From: Hydnum rufescens UP504
Taxonomy: Eukaryota; Basidiomycota; Agaricomycetes; Cantharellales; Hydnaceae
Length of the DNA stretch: 64,000 nt
NCBI GenBank assembly: GCA_014904985.1
Contig: MU128932.1
Location: 249,252 to 313,251, forward strand
Reading direction: 5' to 3'
Below, piece by piece: positions 1-13,218 of the stretch. Every line of letters starts with the position of its first letter. Within the stretch, counting starts at the first letter, position 1. Position numbers and translations under genes: made by a program. Below the pieces are notes generated by a model. It saw only the letters and a list, made by a program, of their open reading frames with translations, searched no databases and had not been told where the DNA came from.

Positions 1-3000
1 TTCGAGTGCCTGCAGACGCAGTCAGCAATTCAAGACCGAGGGGAAAGAAAGAAAGACAGCGGGACATGATAGAGGTGAGATATTTTCTGGCCCAGTCGAC
101 ACCATTCATCCAGAATTGGGAGAAAAGAAAAGGAGTTCCAGGGTCATATCATCCAGATACAATTGAAAGGGCGGAGTTGAACGAAAAAGATGTAGCTGGC
201 GGGCTCGTGGAGGAAAGAACATTATCGCATGTAATATATCTCACCTGGTTGTAACGTTTGAAGAGTCCAGTGGTGGATTTTTCTCCTCCTCCTAGACGAG
301 ATTCGCGCCAAATTCTTGGGACACCTCAAAGCCGGTAGTTCGCCCATCATCTCCAGTGAGCTCGGACTATCAGTTCATACTGAGTCGGTAGTTTGGAGCT
401 CAAGTCGATCTGAGGCGTTCAGCGCGACCGGTGACGTGTGACAGCCTGTCTTGGGTTTCTGGCATTGCTCTCGCCAGCTTAGTCTCCAAACAACTCGAAG
501 GCGAGCTTTGTATCGTGGCTATGGGCACACAATTCACTGTGTCTCGACACCACTTGACACCGCTGCGCCTCATTGGGACCACCACTACCGATACCACCTT
601 GCGTTCCGAACGTGCTCTCTGCTTCTAGAACGGTCTCCTGGCAGAATTTTGGGACTGCTTCCCACCCCTAACGCTCTGAGCTTCTTCCTCATTTGAAGGT
701 CTGACCTTGGGATCAAGTGATGATGGTTGATGCTAGTGAAGCAACCACTAGTACTCGATCTCGGTCGCACCTTGCTCGTATTTCTTTCTGACGATGTTCA
801 GACTGGCTGCAAACTCAATGGACTATGTGCAATTGAATCTATCAATCCCTCGTCTGTCTTACATTTTTGATAGTGAGATTGAAAACTTGGCAAGTGCGAC
901 GCGTTGTGGAACTCCTCCAGGGTGCGCCAACTGGATTTCGACTCCTTCTTGGGCCAATGTAGCTCGACTCCGATATATGTGAATGTCCAAAAGGTGCGTC
1001 TCACCAACCGTGATGCTTGTGGGAGACCGCATCCACAACTAGCAAGGAACGTTTTGATGCCATCTAATTCACAGCACTCGTGCTATCCGAGCGCAGCGAA
1101 ATCTGGACAGGTGTTGGGGTTTTTTTTTCTTCACTCCCAAAATTCCATTCTCAAGGTCTCACTCGTCCCAGCGCACACCTAGGTAATCGCTACTCCCTTT
1201 TCTCCCTGTATTTTCGTTCCAATCCTTGTTTTGTTAGTTGGACCTTCACCTAGCAATTCGAAATCCGCGAAAGGGACGATCAGTGTTGCTGGGCTTGATC
1301 ACCGGGTTGACTGAAGAGCATTTCCGATTGTTATGCTGAAAATTTATCCTGGACGGTATTCATCCAAAAGCCCTTTCCCGAGCACGCCAAGGTTTTATTG
1401 GGGCTTCGAGATCCAAGACTTCAACTCTCCATGAGCTGTCATCATCTACGCCAGATTGTTCGTCAATCCGCATTCCAAAGCAACTCGACTCCTCGACGGT
1501 GTTATACATAGCCAGCACTCGCGTAGGGCGTCCTCGGTTTCATGGGCTCGTGCTCAGATCCACAGGTAAGTGACGGGTCTCCCTAGGAAATTATAAATGA
1601 GATTCCTGCTCTGGACTGACTTCAGTTGTTTGATTTACGACCGTCGGTTGATTTCGACTGTACGGATGTTCAAGATGCCACCCTTGAGGGTTGTGGGCCC
1701 GCTCGATTTTTGTATGTGTATTCCTGATCCGCACATACTGCATTCTCACCAGGATTTGTTGCAGTGTGGCCAGGTTTACTAGATCATCCCAACATTTCTA
1801 GGATTAGAATTACCATGGGGTGTTGTGAACGGATCGGGAGTTGTCTCTCTCACTACCTCCATGGCCCTGAACGGCTATGAATTCTGCCCTACCCCTAGAA
1901 AGACAAGTAAAACGAATGGGGACAATGCTGCTTCACGTTCTCGAAAACCTTGCGCATTAGATCTAACCCTTCTCCGATTCCGTTCTCACTCACGCCTCCC
2001 ACCCAATCGCCAGAAACCCCGGATCTCTCTAAATTTGCCCATTCTGCGCGCGGGACGGGCACATTCACGTAAACTTGCAGCTCCCATGATTGCACTGAGG
2101 GATTGACGGCTCGTGGCGGATGCCCGCGAGATGCCTGAGGCGCTATCGGGCACGGATTTATGAAGACCCAGACCATCGAGGACGTGTCGGGAATGCGTTC
2201 CAGTCTCGTGGCCCACAATTTTCTCCGATGGGAGCAGCCAAGCTCAGCCATATGTTACGTGCGCACCGGCATTCTGGTTCAGCCATAAGAGATTCAGAGA
2301 TCATGAAAAGTCTTAGAGCTCCATGTCTCCACCTGTGGGATTAAGAAAAACAACGGGGGTTTGACTTGGAAGACTTGTTTCCGGTTTAAGAACAGGATTA
2401 TGTTGGTGCTGCAGGACAGTTGCGAACACGACGCCAACAAATAAGAGTCAAAGTTGACAAGCGTATCTCCATATATTCATCAGCATATATACATTATTAT
2501 ACAGTAACTGTGCCCGGGGATTCTTCCGAGGCGACAACGAAGTTTCGTTTGTGCCCGATTCATTGTATTTGCAATGCTGTAAGGACAAGCCTCAGATGCG
2601 GGTGTGGAAAGGAACAGATGCCAGTAGGTGGCAGTGGATTCCAACAGCGGCACGCCCAACAAGAACCAGATTAGTGGGGATGGAGAAAGCAGATATAGAG
2701 CGAGTAATATGTCCCCTTGCTGCGATTCGAGGGGCTATCCTTTATGGCGGTAATCGCAGGCACCAAAGGGGGCGCCAACAAGCGGGCTCGCGTCGTGATT
2801 GATGTCATAGATGCAATCCGTCACAAGTCACATCTTCCCATCCGGGGCATGGAAAAACTATGGGACAATACTGCAAAGGAGACATGGGATATGGAGCTCA
2901 TCGATGCCTTCAAAGTCTGTGCCGCAACCCTCCGAAGTGTACGATCGAGTACACAGGCTGTGCGGACCATGTCAAGACGGTGAAATAGATTTACGGAGGC

Positions 3001-3282
3001 AAGCCGGGGGAGGCATAGTAGCCCCTGGGTGTATGATCCATCAATGATGGCTTTGTACCCAATCATTCTGGACCGTCATTCCCTTGATCTACCCCCACTC
3101 CGTCCATCAGTACTCAAGAGCAGAGCACTCACAAAACGCCTCCCGACAACCCAGATATGCCGAAACACCCCACGGGATGATTCCCTATTCCACAAAGGCA
3201 ATTCGTCGAGTTGTTTGTTGTGGCTCTCGAGATCAGAGTCTGAATCGGCCCACTCGATACTGCAAGGGTTAGTGTACCAGTG
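1..3282. repeat. Segmental duplication unit 1 (no kinase gene)
   Basis: This unit begins with the same junction sequence (CTGCAGA.GC...TCAGTAA, then AAGACCGAG and a GAAAGAAAG run) that opens the later units near 3,283, 8,798, 14,341 and 20,876. About 100-2,960 matches 14,420-16,400 and 21,954-24,050 with many small indels. Near 3,020 the sequence jumps from material that elsewhere precedes the kinase gene (compare 16,390) directly to material that elsewhere follows it (compare 8,540), so the kinase is missing. Short frames occur on both strands, for instance 1,895-2,251 on the minus strand, but none keeps its reading frame across the three copies. I recognise no gene here. Confidence 0.7.
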
Positions 3283-5089
3283 CCCGCATACAATATGTTG
3301 TCAGTAATTATTCAAGACCGTGTGCAGAGAAATAAACACAGGCGGACGCAGTGAAGCCCAGATAATATCGGGTGCCCTCAACACCGCTCATCGTGAATTG
3401 GGAGAAGAACAAAAAAAGAAGAGAGAAAAAAAGAGTCCCCAGAAGTCGCGCCATCGAGATACAACGGAAGGTGCACGATTCATCTAAAAAACGTAGCTGC
3501 TGGGCTCGGGGAAGAAAGAACGTATTGCATTACATACCTCATCTGGTTGCGGACACCTGGGAAGAATCTAGTTCCTGACGTGCGGATTTCTGTCCTCCTT
3601 CGACGGGAGGTTCGCACGAAATTCTTGTGACGGCTCAAAATGGGTGGTTCACCATTTCACCAGCCCCAATGATCTCCGACTAAGGGAAAGATCAGTTCAT
3701 CCTGAGGGAAAGTTGGAGCGGGGCTCCAATCTCATCTAATTCTGAGGGCTGATGGGTGACAGCGACGTGGAATCCTTTGTGACCTGTGACCGAACGTAGA
3801 ACGCTCAACAGCGGATTTGACGGCAAACAATTCATTTTTCCTTGGGGCAACTTGACAGCGTCACGCCGCACTTCGTGGAGACCACGACTATTACCTTCGT
3901 CTGCGATCCCTTTCCTTCCTCCCGCTTCTCCAGTAGTCTTACAGAGTCCTTCAATCGCGGCATACCATCGTATTCTCCAGTGATGGGCTCAAAGACGACG
4001 TGGTGCCCAATGAACCCGCATAGTGGAGGATGAAAACCACCCGCGGCAAATCGTACAGGCACGATATATGCGGATGTATGGAGAGACACTCCTCGACCTT
4101 GGCTCTTACTTGACAGCCCGGTCAGTGCGTGATACACCTTTAGCACCAGTACACCAGTATAACGCTCTTCTTAAACCGGAAATACATCTTCCAAGCCAAG
4201 CCCCCTCGCGTCCTGGCAGACCGTTATTTTTCTTAATACAGGTCGTGTGGAGCGTATGAACACGGTGAAATAAATTTACGAGGCGAGCCGGGCGAAGCTT
4301 AGTGTCTCGCCAGTGAGCCTCTCATTTACTCTGTCGATGCAGTAATCTAGGCAAACGTACGTGATATATGCGTGTTTTGGCTGCTGTGTCACTTCCATAC
4401 TCCATATTCATTTCGTCTTTCCGGGAGTGCAGGAAACTGTAGGACGCATGCCCGTCCCATTTCCCGCGCCTTAGGTTTTCCATGTACTCCGCTATCACTC
4501 AGCTTACGAAGGCGTTGTTTGGACTTTGGATCTCCCATGGTGTATTTTCTTCATCCATTCTCCCTTCATTTGCTCATACCTGAATAGGTAGCGAAGACAC
4601 CTACCGCCGACATCAGAACTTGGAGCCACGAGGTGCGAGTGTAGCTCATTCTTTTCCTGGTCGTCTTCTGAGTGGAGGGCTGATCTGCCTCCCTACTCAG
4701 GGAGAATGAAAGAAGCAACCGCGTTCCACCGTTGTTGTGCTCAGTGAGAATAGTGTTGGAAGACTTGAGGGGATGGCTGCGAGACCACGTCGACACATAA
4801 TAGGAAGTGTCCGTGTGCACGATGTTCAGGATCAATCTGCGTGTATGTACTTAGATTCTGTGAGCTGTTCACCGTGACGGGGATGACGGAATTGCAAGGG
4901 TGCGGGGTTATGAGTTCGTTGAAAGTTTTCGTCGAAGAGGCAGGGAGGTGTTTGAGTTGGTTAGCCATGTTCAGGAAAGCCTCATGCAAGCACGTACTGA
5001 GAAGCAGAACAGATGAGGATTGAATGGAGATCATTCGATTCGGACACGTGACTATGACTCTTGTATTGGATTCCCCGCCTTTCTGATCC
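3283..5089. repeat. Unit 2 upstream segment, gene-free
   Basis: This is the leading part of duplication unit 2, matching 8,798-10,669 closely and 16,400-17,158 in its second half. Around 4,261-4,700 it carries the segment starting GGTGAAATA(A/G)ATTTACG that precedes each kinase copy. A minus-strand frame at 3,832-4,146 is partly shared with unit 3 but broken there. Nothing recognisable as a gene; it probably includes the promoter of the kinase copy that follows. Confidence 0.6.
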
Positions 5090-7561
5090 TTGATAGCACA
5101 AGGAGACAGAGCGAGGTCGCCTGTTCTCATACCTCCAAGGACAATGGTCTTGTCTCCCGCTATATCCGGCGCTGATGCCGCTGACTCTTTTGCTGTCATC
5201 GCTGAAAGGGTCTCTCCAGTCTTCTGGACGGTTCCTGACTTCTATAAGGAGGTCACCTCTCCTGACTCTGCGTAAGCCATCCTATTGAATACATGCAGCG
5301 GCATAATAACGAGGACTTTTGGTAGACTCCATGCATTGATATCAGGGGATGTCCGAGAGATCGGGTGTTACCTGGCCGGGGTTGGCATAGTTTATCATGT
5401 CCTTGCATTCCAGGCGGCTGAATGAACTTCTAGGCAAACGGCCTGCTCATGAGGGTCCACATCCAGAACCAGAGGGTGCCAATTGTCTGGTTGCGGGCGG
5501 AGAGGCGACTCCGTAGCGACCAGGGTACAATTCAATTCTCCACCGAGCGCTCTAAGCCCATGGAACCACGCCCCAATTCCACTATAGCCGCCACATTTGC
5601 TACCCTGAATTTCTGTCGTGTCATGGACCTTCTCAATAATATTACAGTTCCCCCCCTCGATCGCGGTAACTACTCTTGGTGGTGGTCTCTCATCAACCTC
5701 GGAATGCTTCATCAAGGTTTTGGGGATCTTGGGTCATACCGCCCACACCATACTGGCTCGAGAACTGCATCTTGTTTTCTCCAAGCTACGTGATGGTTGT
5801 AGAACCCATACAGCGCGAATTTGCTATCCAGTTCCCTAACGCGAGAGAGATCTCACTCAAGGATCCGAAGAGATGGAAAAACGAGCCCGCTTCTCTGTCT
5901 CAACCTGCCAATTCAACCCTAGCAGGCACAAAAGGGAAAATAGCACATATTGGCGCAGCACCAACCTTACCAGGGGAACGTCTCCAACAACCTCGCCCAA
6001 TGCAGTCGCCCAATGCCAATGGTGCTGTGTCTGCTGCTGCTGCCAACACTCAGAAGACTGGTAGTGAGCCGCCTCGAGGTCGCGAAATCAACCGCTCCAA
6101 TGTACTCGCCTCAAAGCCTGCCGAATCCACGACACCATACGATCCACATCATCGTTCAATACCCCCAGCCAGGGAGAGGCGACCTGTGCGACCCGCCAAT
6201 CCATCCTCAACTCCCACTCTGAATGCGGCTTCCACGGAATAGGTGAAGCTACGTCCATTTTGAAACGTGTCATGATTATGGCCCCTTCCGCAGAAGCTTC
6301 GGGACAAGGGCCACAAGCTACCCCACCGTTTTCTGATTCCCAACCCAGTCCCTCCGAAACTCCCAACTTGACTGGCCGCATTGTTCGTTCAGACTCAATA
6401 CCCATGGCCAGAGGAGGGTGCTCCTCAGTCTGGAGAGGCACCTTGCTTTCTGCCACCTCCGACGACCCTCGCCAATCTCTTCAGGTGCTCTTTTCAATTC
6501 ATAGCTCCCGCGGGGTGCATCTGCTAACAGCCGATGCCCTAGGTCGCCCTCAAGGTGCTTCACGTTTCGTATACAGACGAGTCCACAATGAAACGGAAAC
6601 TCCACAAGGTAATTTTATCTGATAGTTGCATCATGGATCTTCTGTTCACGATAGGTGTAGCATCTGCATGTAGAACTCCGAATATGGGCCCAATTGCGTC
6701 ATGAGAATGTGGTGAGGTTGTTAGGTTATACTGAAGAGCGCGAAGGGCCTGGTCTCGTTTCAATCTCGTATGTTCACGGTGATGTCCTGAGCTTTCTAGT
6801 GAAGAATCCAAGTGTTAATCGAGAGGTTATTGTACGTTCACATGGGTATACTTTCACTCGAATATGGGGCCCTCCCAATTGAGCTTGATCTTTACAGTGT
6901 GCCGATGTTGCGCTGGGATTACAATACTTGCATGAACACAAGCCTCGAATTATCCACGGTGATCTTAAAGGGGTACGGCTGAAGACACGGAGCGATGGTG
7001 CATTACTGATGAATTTACATGCTCAGCGAAATGTGCTGATCAATGGAGAAGGAAGAGGGAGTATATGTGATTTTGGACTGTCTATAATTCTTGATGGGGA
7101 ACCTACTGGCCATACATCATCCAACTTCGGCGGCTCACTGCGATTTCTGGCACCTGAACTTCTCGACGAAAACACTAGAACTGTGGAGACGGACATATAT
7201 GCCTACGCATGCGCTTGTATTGAGGTGCGATCCATTCCTTCCGGGCGGCATGCTTCATATGTAACTTGTGATCCTCTGTTCCCCATAGATCTTGTTTGAC
7301 CAGGAGCCCTACCACCAACTGTCCAAAGAGGCACCCCTTATACGTGCTATATCGAATCACGAGCCTCCGTTTGAACCATCGAAGGAGGAAGTCACTTTTC
7401 CTTCGGTTTTGCGAATCTTGAAGCGCTGCTGGGATCACGACCGATCGAGTCGGCCACCATTAAACTTAATCATCGACACTATAAAGCGCTGCCTGTACCG
7501 TGCCTATCGAACAAACTTGGGCGTCCACCAAGGAATCGTACGTGCTCTTTCTCGCAAGTAA
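5090..7561 (+). pseudogene. TKL-type protein kinase, copy 1 (N-terminus frameshifted, kinase domain intact)
   Basis: Predicted exons: 5,090-5,271, 5,326-5,380, 5,434-6,484, 6,543-6,608, 6,661-6,831, 6,898-6,972, 7,027-7,224 and 7,289-7,561, with GT-AG introns of 52-66 nt. The kinase part is complete and in frame: glycine loop GGCSSVWRG, VALK lysine, a helix C region reading RIWAQLRHENVV, catalytic loop HGDLKG followed by NVLI, DFGLS, LAPELL and DIYAYAC, and an RCWDHD..SRPPL tail. HGD instead of HRD is usual in Agaricomycete TKL kinases (family knowledge). The N-terminal exon holds a domain shared with copies 2 and 3 (FATLNF, a WWW cluster, GMLHQGFG) and then a Pro/Ser/Ala-rich linker. Compared with copy 3 it lacks one base near 5,723 and one near 6,236, so the N-terminus is not in frame with itself. 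ATG 5,090 and ATG 5,144 are both possible starts. Either a decaying gene or uncorrected sequence errors; the substrate is unknown. Confidence 0.65.
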
Positions 7562-7600
7562 TCTACTGGATTATGTACCCAAGTATTGGTTTACAGGGGA

Positions 7601-8475
7601 GGCGTATTCGAATCATGTGCCTTCCTGGTGTTGAACAAGTAAAGTTGATCTGGGTCATCGATGGTGGACTGAGCATCGTGGTGGATTCTTTGACCTCGTT
7701 CCACCGAGTCCCGATCTATCAGCGCTATCGCTGGGAATTGATGGATGATCAGAATGTCGAGGGTGCGTTGTACCTTACTTTCAAACAAAAGTAAAAGCTG
7801 CTAAGGTCATGGTAGATTTGGAAGATGACTCCAATGCTTCATCCTCTCTCTCAGGGAAAGATGCATCGTCATGGGAGAGCCCTGCCCACGTCTCGAAATG
7901 GATGGATTACTCTGTGAAATTTCGTCTCCCCTACTCGTCGATGGTGTTCTACGAGTCCTACCACAAAACTTCTCCGTAAACAGTATAATGGATGATAGGT
8001 TGTGAATTGATACTGGGACTTTTAATGAGCGTATCGGAGTGGGCCGCACCCCCTGGACGTCGCGTCGAGTTACAGGGATTGTAGCCACAATTCCATTTCC
8101 TTACGACCGGTCATCATTTTCTGGCTTATTCATAGGGAGTCATGTTGTGTATGTATGATGTATCTACGCGGCTACGATTGTAGATATCGATTTCAGACAG
8201 ATGTACGTGTACGATTCAGACTTGAAGGAAGAAAGGATATGGTCATCATACTTGGATAATTTACATCTCTGGGGAGGGGGGGGATCAATGCGAGAAATCA
8301 ACAACGCGCAATCGAAAATTTCGGAACGTTGAATGAAACAAGAATCTCGAGGAGAGTGCGCAAAAATCAGTGGCACAAAGTAGACCTTTTCGACGGATTC
8401 TTTAGTCAACTTCCGTACTCTTCGTGCAGGTTGATTTATGTGCTGTCCGTGGAATGGAACCCTCGGGGCCCCTGA
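7601..8475 (+). other. Conserved coding segments downstream of kinase copy 1
   Basis: Two stretches after the kinase stop are conserved at protein level in all three units. The first (7,601-7,794) reads GRRIRIMCLPGVE..., HRVPIYQRYRWEL and ends at TAA. The second (about 8,290-8,475) reads ...ARNQQRAIENFGTLNETRIS, GFFSQLPY, LIYVLS and ends at TGA. Between them, about 7,810-7,980, lies a piece containing SKW.DYSVKFRLPYSSM. They could be C-terminal exons of the kinase or a small neighbouring gene; I could not find splice sites joining them in one frame. I recognise no domain. Confidence 0.4.
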
Positions 8476-8797
8476 GGATATAGACAAACGTAAACGGCGT
8501 TAAAGGAACACGAGCGGGACGCACCACCTGTTCTCCCCCCTGGGTGTAGGATCCATCAATGATTGCTTTGTGCAGGATCATTTTTGACTGTCATTCCCCG
8601 AATCTACCCCACTCTGTCGTTCGGTACCCAAGAGGAGAACATCACAAAGCCCTTCCCGACAGCCCAGATACGCCGAAAAACCCCACAGGACGATTCCCTA
8701 TTCCATAGGGGCGATTCGCCGAGTTGTTTGTTATGATTCCCGACATCAGAGTCTGAATCGGCCCACTCGATGCTGCAAAGGTTAGTGTACCAGTGCC

Positions 8798-10669
8798 CGG
8801 ATACAACACGTTGTCAGTAATTATTCAAGACCGCGTGGCAGAAAAATAGACATAGGTGGACGCAGTGAAGTCCAGATAATACCGGGTACCCTCGATACCG
8901 CTCATCCTGAATTGGGAGACAAAAAAATGAAGAGAGAAAAAAAGAGTCCCCAGGTCGCGTCATCGAGATACAACCGAACGTGCACGGTTCATCTAAAAAA
9001 TGTAGCTGCTGGGCTCTCAGAGGAAAGAACGTATGGCATTACATTACCTCACCCAGTTGCGGACACCTTGGGAAGAATCTAGTTCCTGACATGCGGATTT
9101 CTGTCCTGGGACGCACGAAATTCTGGTGACAGCCCAAAACGGGTAGTTCGCCATTTCACCAGCCCCAATGAGCTCTGACTAAGGCAAAGATTAGTTCATC
9201 CTGAGGGGAAGTTGGAGCGGGGCTCCAATCTCATCTGATTCTGAGGGCACTTTTCGAGTTCTCGGTGACCGGCACGCGTGACAGCGACGTGGAATCCTTT
9301 GTGACCCGTGACCGAACCTACGAACGCTAGCGCAATCCCCAAACAGCTCGAAAGTGGACTTGGTGTCGTACTTATCCGCAAACAATTCATTTTTCCTCGG
9401 GGCAACTTGACAGCGTCACACCGCACCTTGTGGGGACCACTACGATGTTTATTACCGTCATCTGCGATCCCTTTCTTTCGTCGCGGTTCTCTAGTGGTCT
9501 TGCGGAGTCCTTCAATCGTGGCATAGCATCCTATTCTCCAGTAACGGGCTCAAAGACGACGTGGTGTCCAATGAACCCGCACAGTGGAGGATGAAAACCA
9601 CCCGTGCCAAATCGTACAGGTACGCTGTATGCGGATGTATGGAGAGATTCCTCGACCTTGGCTCTTACTTGACGGCCTCGTCAGTTCGTGATACTCCTTT
9701 AGCACCAATACAACCCTGTTCTTCAATCGGAAATACATCTTCCAAGCCAAGCCCCCTCGCGTCCTGGCAAGCCTTATTTTCCTTAATACAGGTCGTCTGA
9801 AGACGGCGAAATAAATTTACGAGGTGAGCCGGGCGAGGCTTAGTGTCTGCCCAGCGAGCCTCTCATATACTCTGTCGATGTAGTAATCTAGGTAAACGTA
9901 TGTGATATATGCGTGTTTTGGCCGTTTTGTCACTTCCATCCTCCATATTCATTTCGTCTTTGCAGGAGTGCAGGAAACTGTAGGACGCATGCCCGTCCCA
10001 TTTCCCGCGCCTTAGGTTTTCCCTGTACTTCACTATCATTCAGCCTACAAGGGCATCGTTTGGACTTTGGATCTCCCACGGTGTATTTTCTTCATCCATT
10101 CTCCCTTCATTTGCTCATACCTAAATAGGTGGCGAAGACACTTTCCGACATCGGACTCGGGCCGCAAGGAGCCTGTGTAACTCATTCTTTTCTTGGTCGT
10201 CTTCCGAGTGGAAGGCTGATCTGCCTCCCTACTCAGGGAGAATGAAAGAAGCAACCGCGTTCCACCGTTGTTGTGCTCAGTGAGAATAGTAGTGGAAGAC
10301 TTGAGGCGATGGTGCGAGACCACGTCGACACCCATACCACGAAGATGTGTCCAAACTTGAAACGATACGACACACAATAGGACGTGTCCGTGTACACGAT
10401 GTTCAGGATCAATCTGCGTGTATGTACTTAGATTCTGTGAGCCGTTCATCGTGACGGGGACGACAAAATTGCAAGGGTGCGGGTTATGAGTTCGTTGAAA
10501 GTTTTCGTCGAAGAGGCAGGGAGGTGTTTGAGTTGGTCAGCCATGTTCAGGAAAGCCTCATGCAAGCACGTATTGACGGAGAAGCGGAACAGATGAGGAT
10601 TGAATGGAGATCATTCGATTCGGACACGTGACTATGACTCTTGTATTGGATTCCCCGCGTTTCTGATCC
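8798..10669. repeat. Unit 3 upstream segment, gene-free
   Basis: Near-copy of 3,283-5,089 with small indels. Again no frame is maintained between copies, and nothing is recognisable as a gene. The stretch ends in the upstream region of kinase copy 2. Confidence 0.6.
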
Positions 10670-13214
10670 TTGATAGCACAAGGAGACAGAGCGAGGTCGC
10701 CTGTTCTCATACCTCCAAGGACAATGGTCTTGTCTCCCGCTGAATCCGGCACTGATGCCCCTGACTCTTTTGCTGCTATCGCTGAAACGATCCCTCCAGT
10801 CGAGTGGAAGCTTCCTGACTTCTATAGGGAGGTCACCTCTCCTAACTCTGGGTAAGTCATCCTGTTGAATACGTGCAACGGCATAATAATAGAGACTTTT
10901 GGTAGGCTGCATGCATTTATATCAGGGGATGTCCGAGACATCGCGTGTTGCCTGGGCACGGTTGGCATAGTTCATCATGTCCTTGCATTCCAGGCGGCTG
11001 AATAAACTTCTCAGTTCGATTATCTGCTCATGAGTGTCCACATCCAGAACCAGAGGGTGCCAATTGTCTGGTTGCGGGCAGAGAGGTGGTCCTACAGAAG
11101 CCCGGGTAGAATCCGATTCTCCACTGACCGCTCTAAGCTCTGGAACGGTTCCAACACGCATATGGCCACCACATTTGCTACGCTGAATTTCCGTCACGTC
11201 ATAGACCTTCTCAATTATATTACTGTACCCCACTCGGAAGCGTACTCCTGGTGGTGGACTTGCATCAACTTCGGAATGCTTCATCAAGGCTTCGGGGGAG
11301 CTTGGGTCAAACTGCCCGCACCGCGCTGGCTCGGGGGAAGCCTCAGGCTTCTCGCACGCGATGCGGCCTCCATGAAATCCGTGCAGCGCCAATTTGCTAT
11401 CCAGTTCCCTAACGCGAAAAACCTCTCACTCACGGACCTGGAGGGATGGGAAATCGAGCCCGCTTCTCCATCTCAAGCATTCGATTTAACCCTAGCAGGC
11501 ACGAAAGGGAAAATAGGACATATTGGCTCAGCACCAACCTTACCGGAGGAACATCTCCAACGACCTCGCCCAATGCAGTCACCCAATGCGAATGGTGCTG
11601 TGCCTGCTGCTGCTGCCGACGACTGGGAAGAATGGTGGTGAACCGCCTCGAGGTCGCGAAATCAACCGCTCCAATGTACTCGCCTCAAAGCCTGTCGAAT
11701 CCACGACACCATACGATCGCATCGTCGTTCAATATCCCGAACCAGGAACAGCCTTATCTGGCCAAACCGATGAAAGGCGACCAGTGCAACCCGCGAATCC
11801 ATCCTCAACTCCACTCCTCCGACTCTGATGTCTCCCAACGAGCTTCCACTGGAATAGATGAAGCCACGTCCATCTGCAACACGTGTATGATTACGGCTCC
11901 TCGCAGAAGCTTCGGGACAAGACCCATATGCCAACCCACCATCTCCATCCCCAACCCAGTCCCTTCGAAACTCCCAACTTGACTGGCCGCTATCGTTCGT
12001 TTAGGCTCAACACCCATGGCCAGAGGAGGGTACTCCTCAGTCTGGAGAGGCAGCTTGCTCTCTGCCACCTCCGACGACTCTCACCGGACTCTTCAGGTGC
12101 TCTTTTTCAATTCATAGCTCCCGGAGGGCGCATGTGCTAACAAACCGATGCCCTAGGTTGCCCTCAAGGTGCTTCATGCTTCGTATACTGGATGAGTCCA
12201 CAGTCCAACGAAAACTCCGCAAGGTAATTTTATCTGACAGTTCCACCATGATCTTCCGTTCACGACTAGGGATAGCATCTGCATATAGAAATGCGAATAT
12301 GGGCCCAATTGCGTCACGAGAACGTGGTGAGATTATTAGGTCATACTGAAGAACCCGAAGGGCCTGGACTCGTTGCAATCTCGTACGTTCACGGTGATGT
12401 GTGAGCTTTCTAGCAAAGAATCCAAGTGTCCATCGAGAGATTATCGTGCGTTTACATCAATATCCTTTCACTCGAATATGGGGTGCATCCCGACTGAGCT
12501 TGATCTTTATAGTGTGCCGATGTTGCGCTGGGACTGCAATACTTGCATGAACACAAGCCTCCAATTGTACACGGCGATCTTAAAGGGGTATGGTTAAATA
12601 CACCGAGCGATGCTGGCTTGCTGATGAATTGATATGTTCAGCGGAATGTGCTAATCGATGGAGAAGGAAGAGCGAGTATTTGTGATTTTGGACTGTCTAT
12701 CATTCTTGATGGGGGACCTACTGGCCATACATCGTCAAACTTCGGCGGGTCACTGCGATTTCTGGCTCCGGAACTTCTGGATGAAAGCACTCGAACTGTT
12801 GGGACGACATATATGCTTATGGATGCACTTGCATTCAGGTGGGATGCATTCTCGCCGTACGCTGCGCTCTTATGTCTAACTTGTGATCCTCCATTCACTG
12901 TAGATCTTGTTTGACCAGGAGCCCTACCATGAACTCTCCTAAAGAGGGACACCTTATCCGTGCTATATTGGACCATCGGCCTCCCTTTGGACTATCGAAG
13001 GAGGAATGTCACTTTTCCTTCAGTTTTGCGAATCTTGAAGCGCTGCTGGGATCACGACCGATCGAGTCGGCCACCATTGAACTTAATCATCGACACTCTA
13101 AAGCGCTGCCTGTACCGTACCTATCGAACAAACGTGGGCATCCGCCGAAGAATCGTACGTGCTCTTTCTCAATCGTACTCTACTGGATTATGCACTCAGA
13201 TTATTGGTCGATAG
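10670..13214 (+). pseudogene. TKL-type protein kinase, copy 2 (pseudogene)
   Basis: It has the same exon layout as copies 1 and 3: 10,670-10,851, 10,906-10,960, 11,015-12,096, 12,157-12,223, 12,276-12,445, 12,513-12,587, 12,642-12,838 and from 12,904. Splice sites are largely kept, but the exons carry indels compared with both sister copies: one extra base near 11,625, further shifts near 11,730, one extra base in the VALK exon, one base lost with a stop just after the YVHGDV stretch, one lost after TRTVG near 12,805, and one gained near 12,944. The glycine loop region (GGYSSVWRG), HGDLKG, NVLI and DFGLS are still readable in pieces. No continuous protein can be made. It sits between two better copies and is the most decayed of the three. 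Confidence 0.8.
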
Positions 13215-13218
13215 GGGA

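Noticed and set aside
1895..2251. 118-aa minus-strand frame seen again in units 4 and 5
   Set aside because: The frame breaks differently in each copy, and its plus-strand complement is equally open; conservation is at DNA level only.
4741..5199. 152-aa minus-strand frame over the first kinase exon
   Set aside because: Antisense shadow of the exon at 5,090-5,271; its length is not kept in the other two copies.
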